A stretch of 64,000 nt of DNA. Origin: Rhodococcus phenolicus. GTDB taxonomy: Bacteria; Actinomycetota; Actinomycetes; Mycobacteriales; Mycobacteriaceae. The stretch spans positions 1 through 64,000 of the forward strand of contig NZ_LRRH01000062.1 in NCBI RefSeq assembly GCF_001646785.1, read 5' to 3'. Each line of letters starts with the position of its first letter. Positions within the stretch are counted from its first letter, which is position 1. This document shows positions 8,124 through 16,996 of this stretch, in pieces. A program made the position numbers and the translations under genes. The notes under the pieces were generated by a model. The model did not search any database. It saw nothing but the letters and a program-made list of their open reading frames with translations, and was not told the origin of the DNA.

Positions 8124-9340
8124 AGAAGATCGTCCTCGTCCAGCTCGTCCTGTTCGTGCTGGCGGCCCTGGTCGTGGTGCCCTACGGGATCTACTACATC
8201 GTCGGTCCTCGCGGACTCGGCGACGAGATGCGGCTGTCCGCGTATGTCGACGATGCGCTCGGTGTCTCGGAGGGCACCGTCGTCACCTACCGCGGTGTCC
8301 AGGTCGGTACCGTCTCGGCGGTGGCGGTCGAACCGCAACGCGGCGGCGCCCGGCTCGAGCTCGAACTCGAGGGCAGCACCGAGATCCCGGCAGACTCGAT
8401 CGCGAAGATCACCCAGGGCACGCTCGCCGGCATGCTCAACGTCGACATCTTTCCGCGTGTGGATCACGGGCCGTATCTCGCGAACGGCGACTCGATCGAC
8501 ATGCCCGCCGACGAACAGCCGGTCCAGATCGCCGAGACGCTCGCGAGCACATCCGCGCTGCTCGACACCGTCGAGCCCGGCGCCGTCGCCACCGTCGGTG
8601 CCGAACTCGGCGCGGCGTTCCAGGGCCTCGGTCCCGATCTGGCGCGTCTCATCACCGACGCCGACGACCTGTCCGGCCGGCTCGAGACCCACGCGACGGA
8701 CCTCACCGGACTACTCAGCCGCACAGCCGGTCTGACGTCCACGATGGCGGACAACTCCGCGCAGTTCGTCGACGGCATGGCCGCGGCCCGCACGATCGCG
8801 GACACGTTGTACGCCAACGAGGACCGGATCGGGGAGATGATGACGACGACCCCGGACGCGATGCGCCGCGCCGACGGTGTGCTCGCCGCCAACGAGGAGT
8901 CGTTCGCGGCGGTGCTCGCCAACCTCGTCGATGTCGCACCGATCATCTCGGATCGTTCGGCCGCCCTGCAGACCGGTCTGGTCGCCATCCCCGCGGGGCT
9001 GGCCGCGCTCGAGTCCATCGTGCACGGTGACCGCGCGGACTTCGCGCTCATCGCGACGCAGGGCCCGGTGTGCGTGTACGACACACCCCGCCGTCAGCTC
9101 GGCGACGAGTCGCCGGTGACGGTGGATCTCACCCACTACTGCCCGCCCGGTGAGGATCACGGCCAGCGCGGCGCGCAGAACGCCCCGCGGCCGAACGATC
9201 TGGGCGTGACGAACCGGACGACCCCCGGCACGGTCATCGGCCCGCCGGTCGTTGCCGACCCGATCCTCATCCCTGCGGGCGAAGAACTCGCGGCCTTCTG
9301 GCGGATGCTGCTCCAGGGCATCGGCAGCGAAGGGAACTGA
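8120..9340 (+). CDS. mceF: MceF, MlaD-domain protein, last mce gene
   Basis: 406 residues from the ATG in the ATGA overlap. One membrane helix at about residues 5-28 precedes the MCE domain (VSEGTVVTYRGVQVGTVSAV). The long helical region (about 140-290) and a C-terminal extension with a cysteine pair match MceF. No Mce-associated (mas) genes follow. The next genes are MpaB-like and start 67 bases downstream with their own strong ribosome site. Confidence 0.91.
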   Translation: MKKIVLVQLVLFVLAALVVVPYGIYYIVGPRGLGDEMRLSAYVDDALGVSEGTVVTYRGVQVGTVSAVAVEPQRGGARLELELEGSTEIPADSIAKITQGTLAGMLNVDIFPRVDHGPYLANGDSIDMPADEQPVQIAETLASTSALLDTVEPGAVATVGAELGAAFQGLGPDLARLITDADDLSGRLETHATDLTGLLSRTAGLTSTMADNSAQFVDGMAAARTIADTLYANEDRIGEMMTTTPDAMRRADGVLAANEESFAAVLANLVDVAPIISDRSAALQTGLVAIPAGLAALESIVHGDRADFALIATQGPVCVYDTPRRQLGDESPVTVDLTHYCPPGEDHGQRGAQNAPRPNDLGVTNRTTPGTVIGPPVVADPILIPAGEELAAFWRMLLQGIGSEGN

Positions 9341-9407
9341 CAGGCAGGGAACGCCCATCCCGCGCCGATCCGGCGCTACCGTCCGAACAGAACCTCAGGA
9401 GGACCCG

Positions 9408-10316
9408 ATGCCCGCGCATTACCTCGACGAAGCTGTGGATACCGAACCCGTGCTGACTTCCGCACGCACCCGCATCAAGATCACCAGTGGCCCGAACAGG
9501 TGGAGCCGCAAGCAGCACGCTCTGTCCGATGCCATCGACTTCTGGTCGTTCGCCGGTGCCGCCGCGAACGTGATCATGCAGCTGGGCTGGCCGGAGGTCG
9601 CGTACGGCGTCATGGAGAGCCGTGTGCCGTCCGGATCGCTCGTCCACCATCCGTGGAAGCGTGCTCGCACCACCACGCAGTACCTGGCGGTCGCGATCCT
9701 GGGCACGGACGAGGAGCGCGTGGCGTTCCGCGAGGCCGTCAACGGTGCGCACCGCCAGGTTCGCTCCGACGAGAACAGCCCCGTGAAGTACAACGCGTTC
9801 AACCGCGAACTGCAGATGTGGGTCGCCGCGTGCCTCTACGTCGGCATCGAGGACAGCTACCAGTTGCTGCACGGCGCCCTCGACGACGAGCAGATCGAAG
9901 ACTTCTATTCCACCGCATCGAAACTCGGGACGACTCTGCAGGTCACCGAGGAGATGTGGCCCGCCACGCGCGCCGACTTCGAGCGCTACTGGAACCGCGG
10001 GTGCGAGCGTGTCGTGTTCGACGAGACCACCAAGCAGTTCCTGCTGGATCTCGTCGGGCTGAAGATGATCAACTGGCCGATGCGGATGATGTTCCGGAAC
10101 CTGCTGAAGTTCCTCACGATCGGGACGTTGCCGCCGTACTTCCGCGAACAGCTCGGGCTGAGCTGGAGCGAGGACGACCGCCGCCGTTTCGAGCACCTGT
10201 TCATCTTCGTCTCGTTCGTCAACCGGTTCATCCCCAAGTTCATCCGGCACGGCGGCAGCCTGGCGCTGATGGCCGACCTCCGCCGTCGCATCGAGTCCGG
10301 TAAGAACATCATCTGA
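9408..10316 (+). CDS. MpaB/DUF2236 family oxygenase-like protein
   Basis: 302 residues. The ATG at 9408 is chosen because CAGGAGGA lies 5 bases upstream; the frame is open further upstream but lacks such a site. The order of conserved blocks (AANVIMQLGWPEVAYGVMES, then HHPWKRARTTTQYLAVAILG, then the GAxxxHRxV region) is that of the DUF2236 family. This includes fungal MpaB and bacterial rubber-cleaving Lcp. The usual family block WVH reads WVA here (MWVAACLY), so a family histidine is missing. Substrate unknown. Its location after mceF may point to a lipid or isoprenoid. Confidence 0.8.
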   Translation: MPAHYLDEAVDTEPVLTSARTRIKITSGPNRWSRKQHALSDAIDFWSFAGAAANVIMQLGWPEVAYGVMESRVPSGSLVHHPWKRARTTTQYLAVAILGTDEERVAFREAVNGAHRQVRSDENSPVKYNAFNRELQMWVAACLYVGIEDSYQLLHGALDDEQIEDFYSTASKLGTTLQVTEEMWPATRADFERYWNRGCERVVFDETTKQFLLDLVGLKMINWPMRMMFRNLLKFLTIGTLPPYFREQLGLSWSEDDRRRFEHLFIFVSFVNRFIPKFIRHGGSLALMADLRRRIESGKNII

Positions 10317-10335
10317 GCGGTCGGCCGGGCTCACC

Positions 10336-11076
10336 GTGGTCGTGTACTCGACCGACATCGATCCGGACGGTCTGCTGCGCCGGTATCTCGGCGACCGGAG
10401 GTTCCTGCTCGCGCTGCCGCGCGCTGTGGGACTGCAGATGCTGCATCCGGCGATCGCTGCGGGAATGGAACATTCGCGAACGCCGCGACGACTGTGGCTG
10501 CACAAGAGGCATACCGTTCCGCTGTTGATCCGGATGGCCTACGACGACACCGACCTGTCGTCGATCATCCGGCGCGGACACGAGCACATCAAAGGCGTCG
10601 ACGATCTCGGCCGCCGCTATCACAGCCTGAACCCGGACCTGTTCCAGTTCCAGCACGCCACCTACGTGGACACGCTCGTCACCATGATCGAGACGTTCGT
10701 GCGGCCGCTGACCGCCGGCGACCGGGAGGATCTGTACCGCGACTGCGGCGCGTGGTATCGCCGATACGGGATCAGCGACCGGGGGTTACCGGACACGTGG
10801 GCCGGGTTCGCCGCGTGGTTCGACGACACCTGCCGCGCCGTGCTGCACCGGACCGCGCGGGGCGATGCCTACCGGGATCAGGTGCTGCGTCCCCGGGACT
10901 GGGTGCAGCGACGCGTGCCCACCCGCGCCGTCCGCGGGCTGATGCATCCCGTCGCGCAGGAGCTGTGGGACATCGAGGTCACCGCGGGCGATCGGCGTGC
11001 GTTGCACCGCTACGTGCTGCGACGCAAGGCGGTCGCGGCACTGTCCCGTCGCCCTCCAGCCGTCGTCCGGCTCTGA
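10336..11076 (+). CDS. Second MpaB/DUF2236-like protein
   Basis: 246 residues from GTG at 10336, 19 bases after the previous gene, so probably co-transcribed. A GTG at 10342 is an alternative start. It shows DUF2236 blocks: LALPRAVGLQMLHPAIAAGM near the N-terminus, then HEHIKGVDDLGRRYHSLNPD, then FQFQHATYVDTLV, which keeps the family histidine in the WVH position. It is only distantly similar to the 9408 gene, so this is a pair of divergent family members rather than a recent duplication. Function unknown. Confidence 0.75.
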   Translation: MVVYSTDIDPDGLLRRYLGDRRFLLALPRAVGLQMLHPAIAAGMEHSRTPRRLWLHKRHTVPLLIRMAYDDTDLSSIIRRGHEHIKGVDDLGRRYHSLNPDLFQFQHATYVDTLVTMIETFVRPLTAGDREDLYRDCGAWYRRYGISDRGLPDTWAGFAAWFDDTCRAVLHRTARGDAYRDQVLRPRDWVQRRVPTRAVRGLMHPVAQELWDIEVTAGDRRALHRYVLRRKAVAALSRRPPAVVRL

Positions 11077-11118
11077 AACGGACTACCGCGCGTAACATTC
11101 GGCTGCCATGATGTGGCG

Positions 11119-11823
11119 ATGACTTCTGGCTTCCTCGAACTGCGGCACGTCGAGTGCGAAGGACCCGCCGAGTATCTGCCGGCGCTGGAGGAGTACGGCC
11201 CGGTGCGCACGGTCCGGTTGTGGCGGGAGCCGCTGCCCGACACGCTCGACCACCGGGCCATCGTCGTCATGGGTGGCCCGATGGGTGCGTACGACGGTGC
11301 GGTCGTCCCGTGGATCGACGACGAGATCGACTATCTGCGTTCGGCTCTCGCTGCGGGTGTCCCGGTGTGGGGGGTGTGTCTGGGTGCGCAGTTGCTGGCC
11401 GCCGCGCTGGACGCGAAGGTGTACCCGGGCGGCGCACCGGAGGTCGGGGTGTGCGATGTGGAACTGACCGACGCGGCAGCCTCGGATCCGGTGTGGGGCG
11501 AGGTGCCGGCGAGTTTCCCGACCCTGCAGTGGCACGGCGACACGTTCGATCTGCCCGTGGGGGCGACGCTGCTCGCGTCGTCGCCGGCCTACCCGAACCA
11601 GTTGTTCCGGCACGGCCGCAGCTACGGCGTGCAGTTCCACCTCGAGGCCGGCCCCGAGGTCGCCGCCGAGTGGCTCGCGATCGACGAGTATCGCGGCGCA
11701 CTCGAACGCACCCTCGGAGCGGGCGCGGCCGAGGCGGTGCTCGCGGAACTCGGCTCGGTGCACTCGCAGACGTCGGCGCAGGCGCACGCGGTCATGACGC
11801 GGTGGCTCGAGTCGATCGCCTGA
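11119..11823 (+). CDS. Class I glutamine amidotransferase-like protein
   Basis: 234 residues from ATG at 11119; GTG at 11113 would add two residues. The triad is visible: nucleophile cysteine in GVCLGAQLLA (about residue 90) and the histidine and glutamate in QFHLEAGPEV (about residues 175-177). Stand-alone domains of this type resemble GMP-synthase-like or gamma-glutamyl amide hydrolases. A TAACAT box at 11093-11098 would give a very short leader. The gene is convergent with lhgO. The acceptor reaction cannot be deduced. Confidence 0.85.
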   Translation: MTSGFLELRHVECEGPAEYLPALEEYGPVRTVRLWREPLPDTLDHRAIVVMGGPMGAYDGAVVPWIDDEIDYLRSALAAGVPVWGVCLGAQLLAAALDAKVYPGGAPEVGVCDVELTDAAASDPVWGEVPASFPTLQWHGDTFDLPVGATLLASSPAYPNQLFRHGRSYGVQFHLEAGPEVAAEWLAIDEYRGALERTLGAGAAEAVLAELGSVHSQTSAQAHAVMTRWLESIA

Positions 11824-11896
11824 GCGCCGATCGCCCGTGTTGCGCACGGTGACATGCATCTGCCGCCAACGGATCTCGTGACAGTTCGCCGAGGGA

Positions 11897-13096
11897 TCAG
11901 GGCGCGACCCGTTCGAGTGCTGCGTCGACGAGGTATTCGGCGATCGCCATCGACGACGTCGCGCCCGGGGAGGGCGCGTTGCGCAGGTGTACCAGACGTC
12001 CGTGTCCGGTGACGACGAAGTCGTCCTCGAGGCTGCCGTCCGGATTCATCGCCTGGGCGCGGATTCCGCGCGGTCCGCGCTCGACGTCGGCGGCGGTGAG
12101 ACCGGGCACGTATTTCGCCGCTTCGGTGACGAATTCGCGGGTGCTCACCGCGGTCCTCAGTTCCCGCAGTGCCGCGGGCACGTTGCGGACCGCGAACCGT
12201 GCGAACCCGGGGAAGGCGAGCGCGTCCCACAGGTCCCGCGCGGATCCGGAGCGCCGGTCGTACGCCTCCCGGCCGGGGGCGAGGAAAGCGTTGGGGCCGA
12301 GCATGATCGAGCCGTCTATTCGCTTGGTCAGATGCACGCCGAGAAACGGGTAACGTGGGTCCGGCACCGGGTAGATCAGGCCGCGCACCGTCGTGGACAG
12401 TTCGGGCCGGAGCAGGAAGTAGTCGCCGAGGAACGGCACGATCCGGGGGGTCGGCGCGTCGCCGGCGCCGCGGGCGAGCCGATCCGATTGCAGTCCCGCG
12501 CAGGTGATCACGAGATCGAATGCGTCGGATGCGGTTTCGGTTCCGACGAGGACCTCGTCGCCGCGGGGGCTCAGGTCGGTGACCTCGGTGCCCGTGCGGA
12601 CGGTGCCGCCGCCCGCGACGACGTCGCCCGCGAAGGCGGTGGTGATGGCGACGTAGTCGACGATCGCGGTGTGCGGGGAGTGCAGCGCGGCGATACCGCG
12701 TGCCCGCGGTTCGATCGCCTCGATCTCGCCGGGTCCGATCCGCCGGATCCCGGGCACCCCGTTCTCGGTCGCTCGTGCGCCGATGGCGTCGAGGCGGCCG
12801 AGTTCGGAGTCGTCGAGTGCGACGACGATCTTTCCGCACTCCTCGTACGGCAGGTTCCGTTCGGCCGTGTAGTCGCGCAGCAGGTCCACGCCGCGCCGGC
12901 ACAGTCGTGCCTTGAGGCTGCCGGGCGTGTAGTACAGCCCGGCGTGGACGACGCCGCTGTTGTGTCCGGTCTGGTGCGCGGCGAGGTCGCGTTCCTTCTC
13001 GAACAGGGTGACGGTGGCGCCGCACTCGGTGAGCCGGCGCGCGGTTGCGGCGCCGATGATTCCGCCGCCGACGACCGCGGTCCGTAGGGCATTCAT
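11897..13096 (-). CDS. lhgO: L-2-hydroxyglutarate oxidase (LhgO family)
   Basis: 399-residue FAD-dependent oxidase of the DAO/glycerol-3-phosphate dehydrogenase fold. The nucleotide-binding motif is VVGGGIIGAATARRL at residues 8-22. Diagnostic LhgO blocks are QTGHNSGVVHAGLYY at about 42-56, FLGVHLTKRIDG in the middle, and RNAPSPGATSSMAIAEY near the C-terminus. The enzyme oxidises L-2-hydroxyglutarate to 2-oxoglutarate and passes electrons to quinone or oxygen. It is divergent from a short GntR gene only 68 bases away, which may control it. The ATG is the first in frame and the length matches the family. Confidence 0.92.
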   Translation of the reverse strand: MNALRTAVVGGGIIGAATARRLTECGATVTLFEKERDLAAHQTGHNSGVVHAGLYYTPGSLKARLCRRGVDLLRDYTAERNLPYEECGKIVVALDDSELGRLDAIGARATENGVPGIRRIGPGEIEAIEPRARGIAALHSPHTAIVDYVAITTAFAGDVVAGGGTVRTGTEVTDLSPRGDEVLVGTETASDAFDLVITCAGLQSDRLARGAGDAPTPRIVPFLGDYFLLRPELSTTVRGLIYPVPDPRYPFLGVHLTKRIDGSIMLGPNAFLAPGREAYDRRSGSARDLWDALAFPGFARFAVRNVPAALRELRTAVSTREFVTEAAKYVPGLTAADVERGPRGIRAQAMNPDGSLEDDFVVTGHGRLVHLRNAPSPGATSSMAIAEYLVDAALERVAP

Positions 13097-13152
13097 GCGC
13101 GCAATGGTAGGTGCCGCCCCGCGACAATAATGTCAGTTGTACGTAAAAGTGT

Positions 13153-13158
13153 TATGGT
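13153..13158 (+). promoter_or_regulatory. Possible leaderless -10 box for the GntR gene
   Basis: TATGGT (TANNNT type) ends 6 bases before the ATG at 13165, the spacing expected when transcription starts at the start codon. No Shine-Dalgarno sequence is visible for this gene. No convincing -35 was found. The surrounding AT-rich stretch (about 13125-13156) stands out in this GC-rich window and may also hold the regulator's own operator. Confidence 0.4.
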
Positions 13159-13164
13159 CGAGCC

Positions 13165-13503
13165 ATGGGTTTCAAGTACGAGAACGTCGCGACCGACCTG
13201 AAGCACCGGCTGGCCTGGAAGGAATGGGCCGTAGGCGATCAGCTTCCCGGCGTGCACGAACTCGCCGCGCACTACGGGGTCTCCCCGTCCGTCGTGAAGG
13301 ACGCGCAGGACGTGCTGCGGATGGAAGGCCTCATCGAGACGCGCCGCGGAAGCGGATCCTACGTCCTGGCGATCCCCGAGCCGGGGGACATGACGCTCGG
13401 GATGCACCGGCAACTCGCCGCCCTGCGCGACGACCTGGTCACCGCCCGCGAGGCACTGGCCAGTGCCGAGCGCCGCCTCGCGTCGCTCACCGGAACGGAG
13501 TGA
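13165..13503 (+). CDS. Short GntR-type regulator
   Basis: 112 residues. Residues 5-70 are a GntR winged helix: VGDQLPGVHELAAHYGVSPS is the helix-turn-helix and LIETRRGSGSYV is the wing. The remainder (about 80-110) is a predicted coiled coil (LAALRDDLVTAREALASAER). There is no large effector domain, as in the YtrA-like short branch of GntR regulators. It lies divergent to lhgO and upstream of the gentisate cluster on the other strand. The likely target is lhgO or itself. Effector unknown. Confidence 0.85.
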   Translation: MGFKYENVATDLKHRLAWKEWAVGDQLPGVHELAAHYGVSPSVVKDAQDVLRMEGLIETRRGSGSYVLAIPEPGDMTLGMHRQLAALRDDLVTAREALASAERRLASLTGTE

Positions 13504-13533
13504 CACGAGGCGGAGTGCGCCGACGGGTGGGAA

Positions 13534-14730
13534 TCAGCGGCGGCGGTCCGAGTTGTAGCCCCACAGCCAGTCGGTGTACTTGTAGCTGGACGTGTCGCGG
13601 ATGCGGAACAACTCGTTGCGGGCTTCGCGTCCGGCCCCGTCGAGGTGCCACAGGTCGCCCCACATGCGGCCGACGGTGAGGATGCGGTTGCAGCGCGGGG
13701 CGCGCTCGGCGTTGACGTCGTGCAGGATCTTCGTCCAGTTCCGCGGGTCGCCCTGCAGGTCCTCGGCCGCGTAGTCGGCGAGGCACTTGGCATCCTCGAG
13801 GGCCATCACGGCGCCGGACGCGAGGTACTGCAGCGGCGGATGCGCGGCGTCGCCGAGCAGCATCATGCGGCCGTCGACCCAGTTGTCGACCGGGTTGCGG
13901 TCGAACATCGGCCACCACCGGTCGGTCCACAGGTACTTCAGCGCGGCCCGGACGCTCTCGTGGCAGTGATCGTAGGCGTGCGCGAGTTCCTCGGGGCTGC
14001 CCCACTTCTCCTCACCGCGCAGGAACGCCGGCGACTGGAACACGGCGACCTGGTTGAGCATGTCACCACCGCGCAGGGGGTACTGGATGAAGTGGCAGCG
14101 CGGGCCGATGTAACCGACGACGTCCTCGATCTCCTCCTCGAGTGGCACCTCGCTCATCGGGAAGGTCCCGCGGAACGCAACGTATCCGGAGCCGACCGGC
14201 TTGTCGTCGTGCAGCTTGGCCCGCAGCCGCGAATGCAGGCCGTCCATTCCGAGCGCCACGTCGCCGACGTGCTCGGAGCCGTCCGCGAGGATGACGCGGA
14301 CGGTGTCACCGTCGTTGACGACGTCCTGCACGGCGGAGTCGACGCGCAGGTCGGCACCGGCCTTGCGGGCGGCCTCGACGAGCACCGAATGCAGATCGGA
14401 CCGGTGCACGACGAAGTACACGCCGCCGTAGTGTTCCTGGTATTCGCGCCCGAGGTTGACCTTGGTGAGGATCTCCGCGGTCACCGCGTCGCGGAAGACG
14501 AGATTCTTGGGCAGAACCCCCTTGGCGATGACCTCGTCGTAGACACCGAGCGACTGCAGGATGCGGCTGCCGTGCGGTCCGATCTGCAAACCGGCGCCCA
14601 CCTCGCCGAATTCGGCGGCCTGCTCGAACAGGGTGACGTCGGCGCCCTTCAGGGCAAGGGCGAGGGCGTTGGCGACACCGCCGATACCGCCCCCGGCGAT
14701 GAGAACGCGGGCGTTCTTCAGATCGGACAT
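13534..14730 (-). CDS. genH: 3-hydroxybenzoate 6-hydroxylase
   Basis: 398-residue flavoprotein monooxygenase that converts 3-hydroxybenzoate to gentisate with NADH and O2. The FAD motif [16 protein letters not shown] is at about residues 10-25. The second FAD-contact block [17 protein letters not shown] is near residue 295. The C-terminus ([15 protein letters not shown]) closely resembles, as I remember it, that of the Rhodococcus jostii enzyme. The start ATG at 14730 has AAGGAG 5 bases upstream, so the longer open frame is not used. It is downstream of genK on the same strand, as in the Corynebacterium glutamicum genKH operon. Confidence 0.92.
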   Translation of the reverse strand: MSDLKNARVLIAGGGIGGVANALALALKGADVTLFEQAAEFGEVGAGLQIGPHGSRILQSLGVYDEVIAKGVLPKNLVFRDAVTAEILTKVNLGREYQEHYGGVYFVVHRSDLHSVLVEAARKAGADLRVDSAVQDVVNDGDTVRVILADGSEHVGDVALGMDGLHSRLRAKLHDDKPVGSGYVAFRGTFPMSEVPLEEEIEDVVGYIGPRCHFIQYPLRGGDMLNQVAVFQSPAFLRGEEKWGSPEELAHAYDHCHESVRAALKYLWTDRWWPMFDRNPVDNWVDGRMMLLGDAAHPPLQYLASGAVMALEDAKCLADYAAEDLQGDPRNWTKILHDVNAERAPRCNRILTVGRMWGDLWHLDGAGREARNELFRIRDTSSYKYTDWLWGYNSDRRR

Positions 14731-14773
14731 GACACTCCTTGGACTCGAAAACGGTGGGGTCGGGGGCTTCGGC

Positions 14774-16024
14774 TCAGTGCGCGGCGACCGGGCGAGGTGC
14801 TTCGTGGCGGGGAGAGAAGGACTTCCAGATGATCGTGAGCAGCAGCGACGAGGCCAGGGCGCTGACACCGAACAGCAGGAAGTTGGAGTTCGCGCCGAAT
14901 CCCGCGGCGAGCAGCCAGCCGCCGATCTGCGGGGCGGCGACCGCTCCGATCCGGCCCACGCCGAGCGCCCAGCCCAGTGCGGTGCCGCGCAGGTGATCGG
15001 GGTAGTAGGACGCGACGGCCGCGATGATCAGGGCCTGCGTGCCGTGGGTCCCGACACCGGCGAGCACGAAGATCAGGTAGACGACGGCGACCGGCGGGTT
15101 CAGCAGCAGGGCGAGCAGCGCGATACCGGCGACCAACGCCGCGACGACGCTCGTCGGCACCGAGCCGAAGCGCACCCCGCCCCAGGCCGTGATGAACGAT
15201 CCGGCGACCGCGCCGAGATTCAGCGCGAGGGCGAAGGTCAGTGCGCTGCCGAGGTCGGTGCCCTCGCCCTGCATGAGCTTCGGCAGCCAGGTGCCGAGGC
15301 CGTACCAGGCCAGCAGGGTCACGACGGTGACGGCCGCGAACATGATGCTGATGACCCGGAAGTTCGGTCCGAGCAGTTCCCGGAAGCCACCGGCCGACTT
15401 GTGGTCGTTGTGCAGGACGGTGGTGTTCGGCAGCACCTTCAGCGCCAGCGGCACGAGAACGACCAGCGGAATCAGGGCGAACAGGAACATCGGGCGCCAG
15501 CCCCAGTTCGGGATCACCGGGATGCCGAGCAGCGCCGCGATCGATCCGCCGATCGGCACACCGGACATCATCATCGTCGCGACGGCGGCACGCCACTTGT
15601 CCGGAACCAATTCGGCGGCAAGGGCATTCGAGGTCGGCACCAGTCCGCCCAGGCCGATGCCCGCGATCAGGCGCAGGATCCCGAAGACGGCCGGGTTGGG
15701 CGCGAGCGCACACAGGGTGGTGAACACCGACAGCGCCACGACGCAGCCGATCACGGCCTGCTTGCGTCCGACGGCGTCGGAGAGCCGGCCCGCGAGCACG
15801 GCTCCGATCATCATGCCGACGAACGCGAGGCTGCCGAGTGTGCCGGCGGTCGAGGGGCTGATGCCCCATTCGTTCTGCAGGCTGGAGATGACGTTGCCGT
15901 AGACGATGAGGTCGTAACCGTCGAAGACGACGAACAGCCAGCACACGATGACCGCGATCATCTTGCCGCGGGGCAGAACGATGTTGCCGTCGCGCGTGGT
16001 GGCGACGTCGGGCGTGGAATGCAT
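14774..16024 (-). CDS. genK: Aromatic acid:H+ symporter (MFS, AAHS type)
   Basis: 416-residue, 12-helix major facilitator protein. The family signature between helices 2 and 3 is [13 protein letters not shown], and the first helix carries [10 protein letters not shown], typical of aromatic acid symporters with an essential aspartate. It probably imports 3-hydroxybenzoate and/or gentisate, because it sits between genH and the pathway regulator. The ATG at 16024 is preceded almost directly by GGAGGA, an unusually short spacing. No other in-frame start is close. It shares a 48-base divergent promoter region with genR. Confidence 0.9.
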   Translation of the reverse strand: MHSTPDVATTRDGNIVLPRGKMIAVIVCWLFVVFDGYDLIVYGNVISSLQNEWGISPSTAGTLGSLAFVGMMIGAVLAGRLSDAVGRKQAVIGCVVALSVFTTLCALAPNPAVFGILRLIAGIGLGGLVPTSNALAAELVPDKWRAAVATMMMSGVPIGGSIAALLGIPVIPNWGWRPMFLFALIPLVVLVPLALKVLPNTTVLHNDHKSAGGFRELLGPNFRVISIMFAAVTVVTLLAWYGLGTWLPKLMQGEGTDLGSALTFALALNLGAVAGSFITAWGGVRFGSVPTSVVAALVAGIALLALLLNPPVAVVYLIFVLAGVGTHGTQALIIAAVASYYPDHLRGTALGWALGVGRIGAVAAPQIGGWLLAAGFGANSNFLLFGVSALASSLLLTIIWKSFSPRHEAPRPVAAH

Positions 16025-16028
16025 TCCT

Positions 16029-16044
16029 CCACGGTGGTGCGTGG
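16029..16044. promoter_or_regulatory. Candidate GenR operator between genK and genR
   Basis: CCACG, a 6-base spacer and CGTGG form a 16-base inverted repeat in the divergent genK/genR promoter region. IclR-type regulators of aromatic pathways bind such sites. It overlaps the genK ribosome site, so it would fit autoregulation or control of genK. Confidence 0.35.
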
Positions 16045-16060
16045 CGCGCGTCTCATGCAA

Positions 16061-16066
16061 TAAAGT
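16061..16066 (+). promoter_or_regulatory. Possible leaderless -10 box for genR
   Basis: TAAAGT ends 6 bases before the GTG at 16073. There is no Shine-Dalgarno sequence in front of that GTG, so a leaderless transcript is plausible. The same arrangement is seen for the GntR gene at 13165. Confidence 0.4.
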
Positions 16067-16072
16067 TCTTGT

Positions 16073-16921
16073 GTGCAGAATAAACCGATCGGGACGATCC
16101 GGAAGCCGACGTACATGCTCGAGTCGGTGGACAACGCGCTGCGCCTGCTGCAGATGCTGCGCGACGTCGGGGCGGTCCGCCTGAAGGACGCCGCGACCGA
16201 ACTGGGGATCGCGCCGTCGACGGCCCACCGGCTGCTCGCGATGCTCGTCTACCGCGGATTCGCGATGCAGGACGAGAAGCGCCTGTACCACCCCGGTCCG
16301 GCCATGGGCGTCGGCCCGGCCCGGCAGGGCTGGACCCGCCGGTTCACCGATCTGAGCCGTCCGCACATGGAAGCCCTCGCCGCGCTCGCCGGCGAGACGA
16401 TCAACCTCGTGGTGCGGGTCGGTACCCAGGCGCGCTTCCTGTGGACCGCCGAGACCGAATCGATCCTGCGCGTCGGCGATCGCCAAGGTCAGGTGCTTGC
16501 TGCCGAACTGACGGCCGGGGGTCGCATCCTCCTCGCTGAGCTTCCGCGACCGGTCCTCGAACAGCTCTACCTGCGGCCGGTGGGCGAGGCGGGCGACCGC
16601 TCGCCGGCGTACGAGACGGACCGGCGGATGGCGGTCGGGGAGTTCGAGGAATTCGTGCACGAACTCGAGGCCGCGCGGCGGGTCGGTTTCGCCGTCAACG
16701 TCGAGCAGACCGAGGAGGGGGTCGCGGCGATCGGCGTCGCGATCCGCAACGGCACGGGCCGCGCGATCGGCGCGCTCACCGCCGCGGTTCCCGTCAACCG
16801 GTACCGGCAGCACCTGCGCGGTCACCTGGTGGCTCAGTTGCAGGCCGCGGTGCGCGGTATCGAGGTCGACGTCGCGGACGTCGATGAAACGGAGGCAGAG
16901 GATTCCGCAGAGCAGAATTAG
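16073..16921 (+). CDS. genR: IclR-type regulator of the gentisate pathway
   Basis: 282 residues: an N-terminal IclR winged helix (about 12-75; KDAATELGIAPSTAHRLLAM is the helix-turn-helix) and a C-terminal effector domain. The order genH-genK / genR / genD-genF-genM matches the C. glutamicum cluster, where GenR controls both arms in response to 3-hydroxybenzoate or gentisate. That function is inferred here from synteny and family. The GTG start is supported by a TANNNT box and by the expected N-terminal length. An ATG at 16115 would cut close to the DNA-binding domain. Confidence 0.88.
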   Translation: MQNKPIGTIRKPTYMLESVDNALRLLQMLRDVGAVRLKDAATELGIAPSTAHRLLAMLVYRGFAMQDEKRLYHPGPAMGVGPARQGWTRRFTDLSRPHMEALAALAGETINLVVRVGTQARFLWTAETESILRVGDRQGQVLAAELTAGGRILLAELPRPVLEQLYLRPVGEAGDRSPAYETDRRMAVGEFEEFVHELEAARRVGFAVNVEQTEEGVAAIGVAIRNGTGRAIGALTAAVPVNRYRQHLRGHLVAQLQAAVRGIEVDVADVDETEAEDSAEQN

Positions 16922-16996
16922 ATATCTTCCGGCGTGACGGCCGCCCTACCTTGGAGTCGACGACGAATCCGAGCCGGACGTTTCGCGAGGAGAACC

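Noticed and set aside
665-9340. Naming the operon mce4 (sterol uptake) or mce1
   Set aside because: No kstR, kstD, hsa or fadD genes are beside it, so the subtype cannot be assigned from the window.
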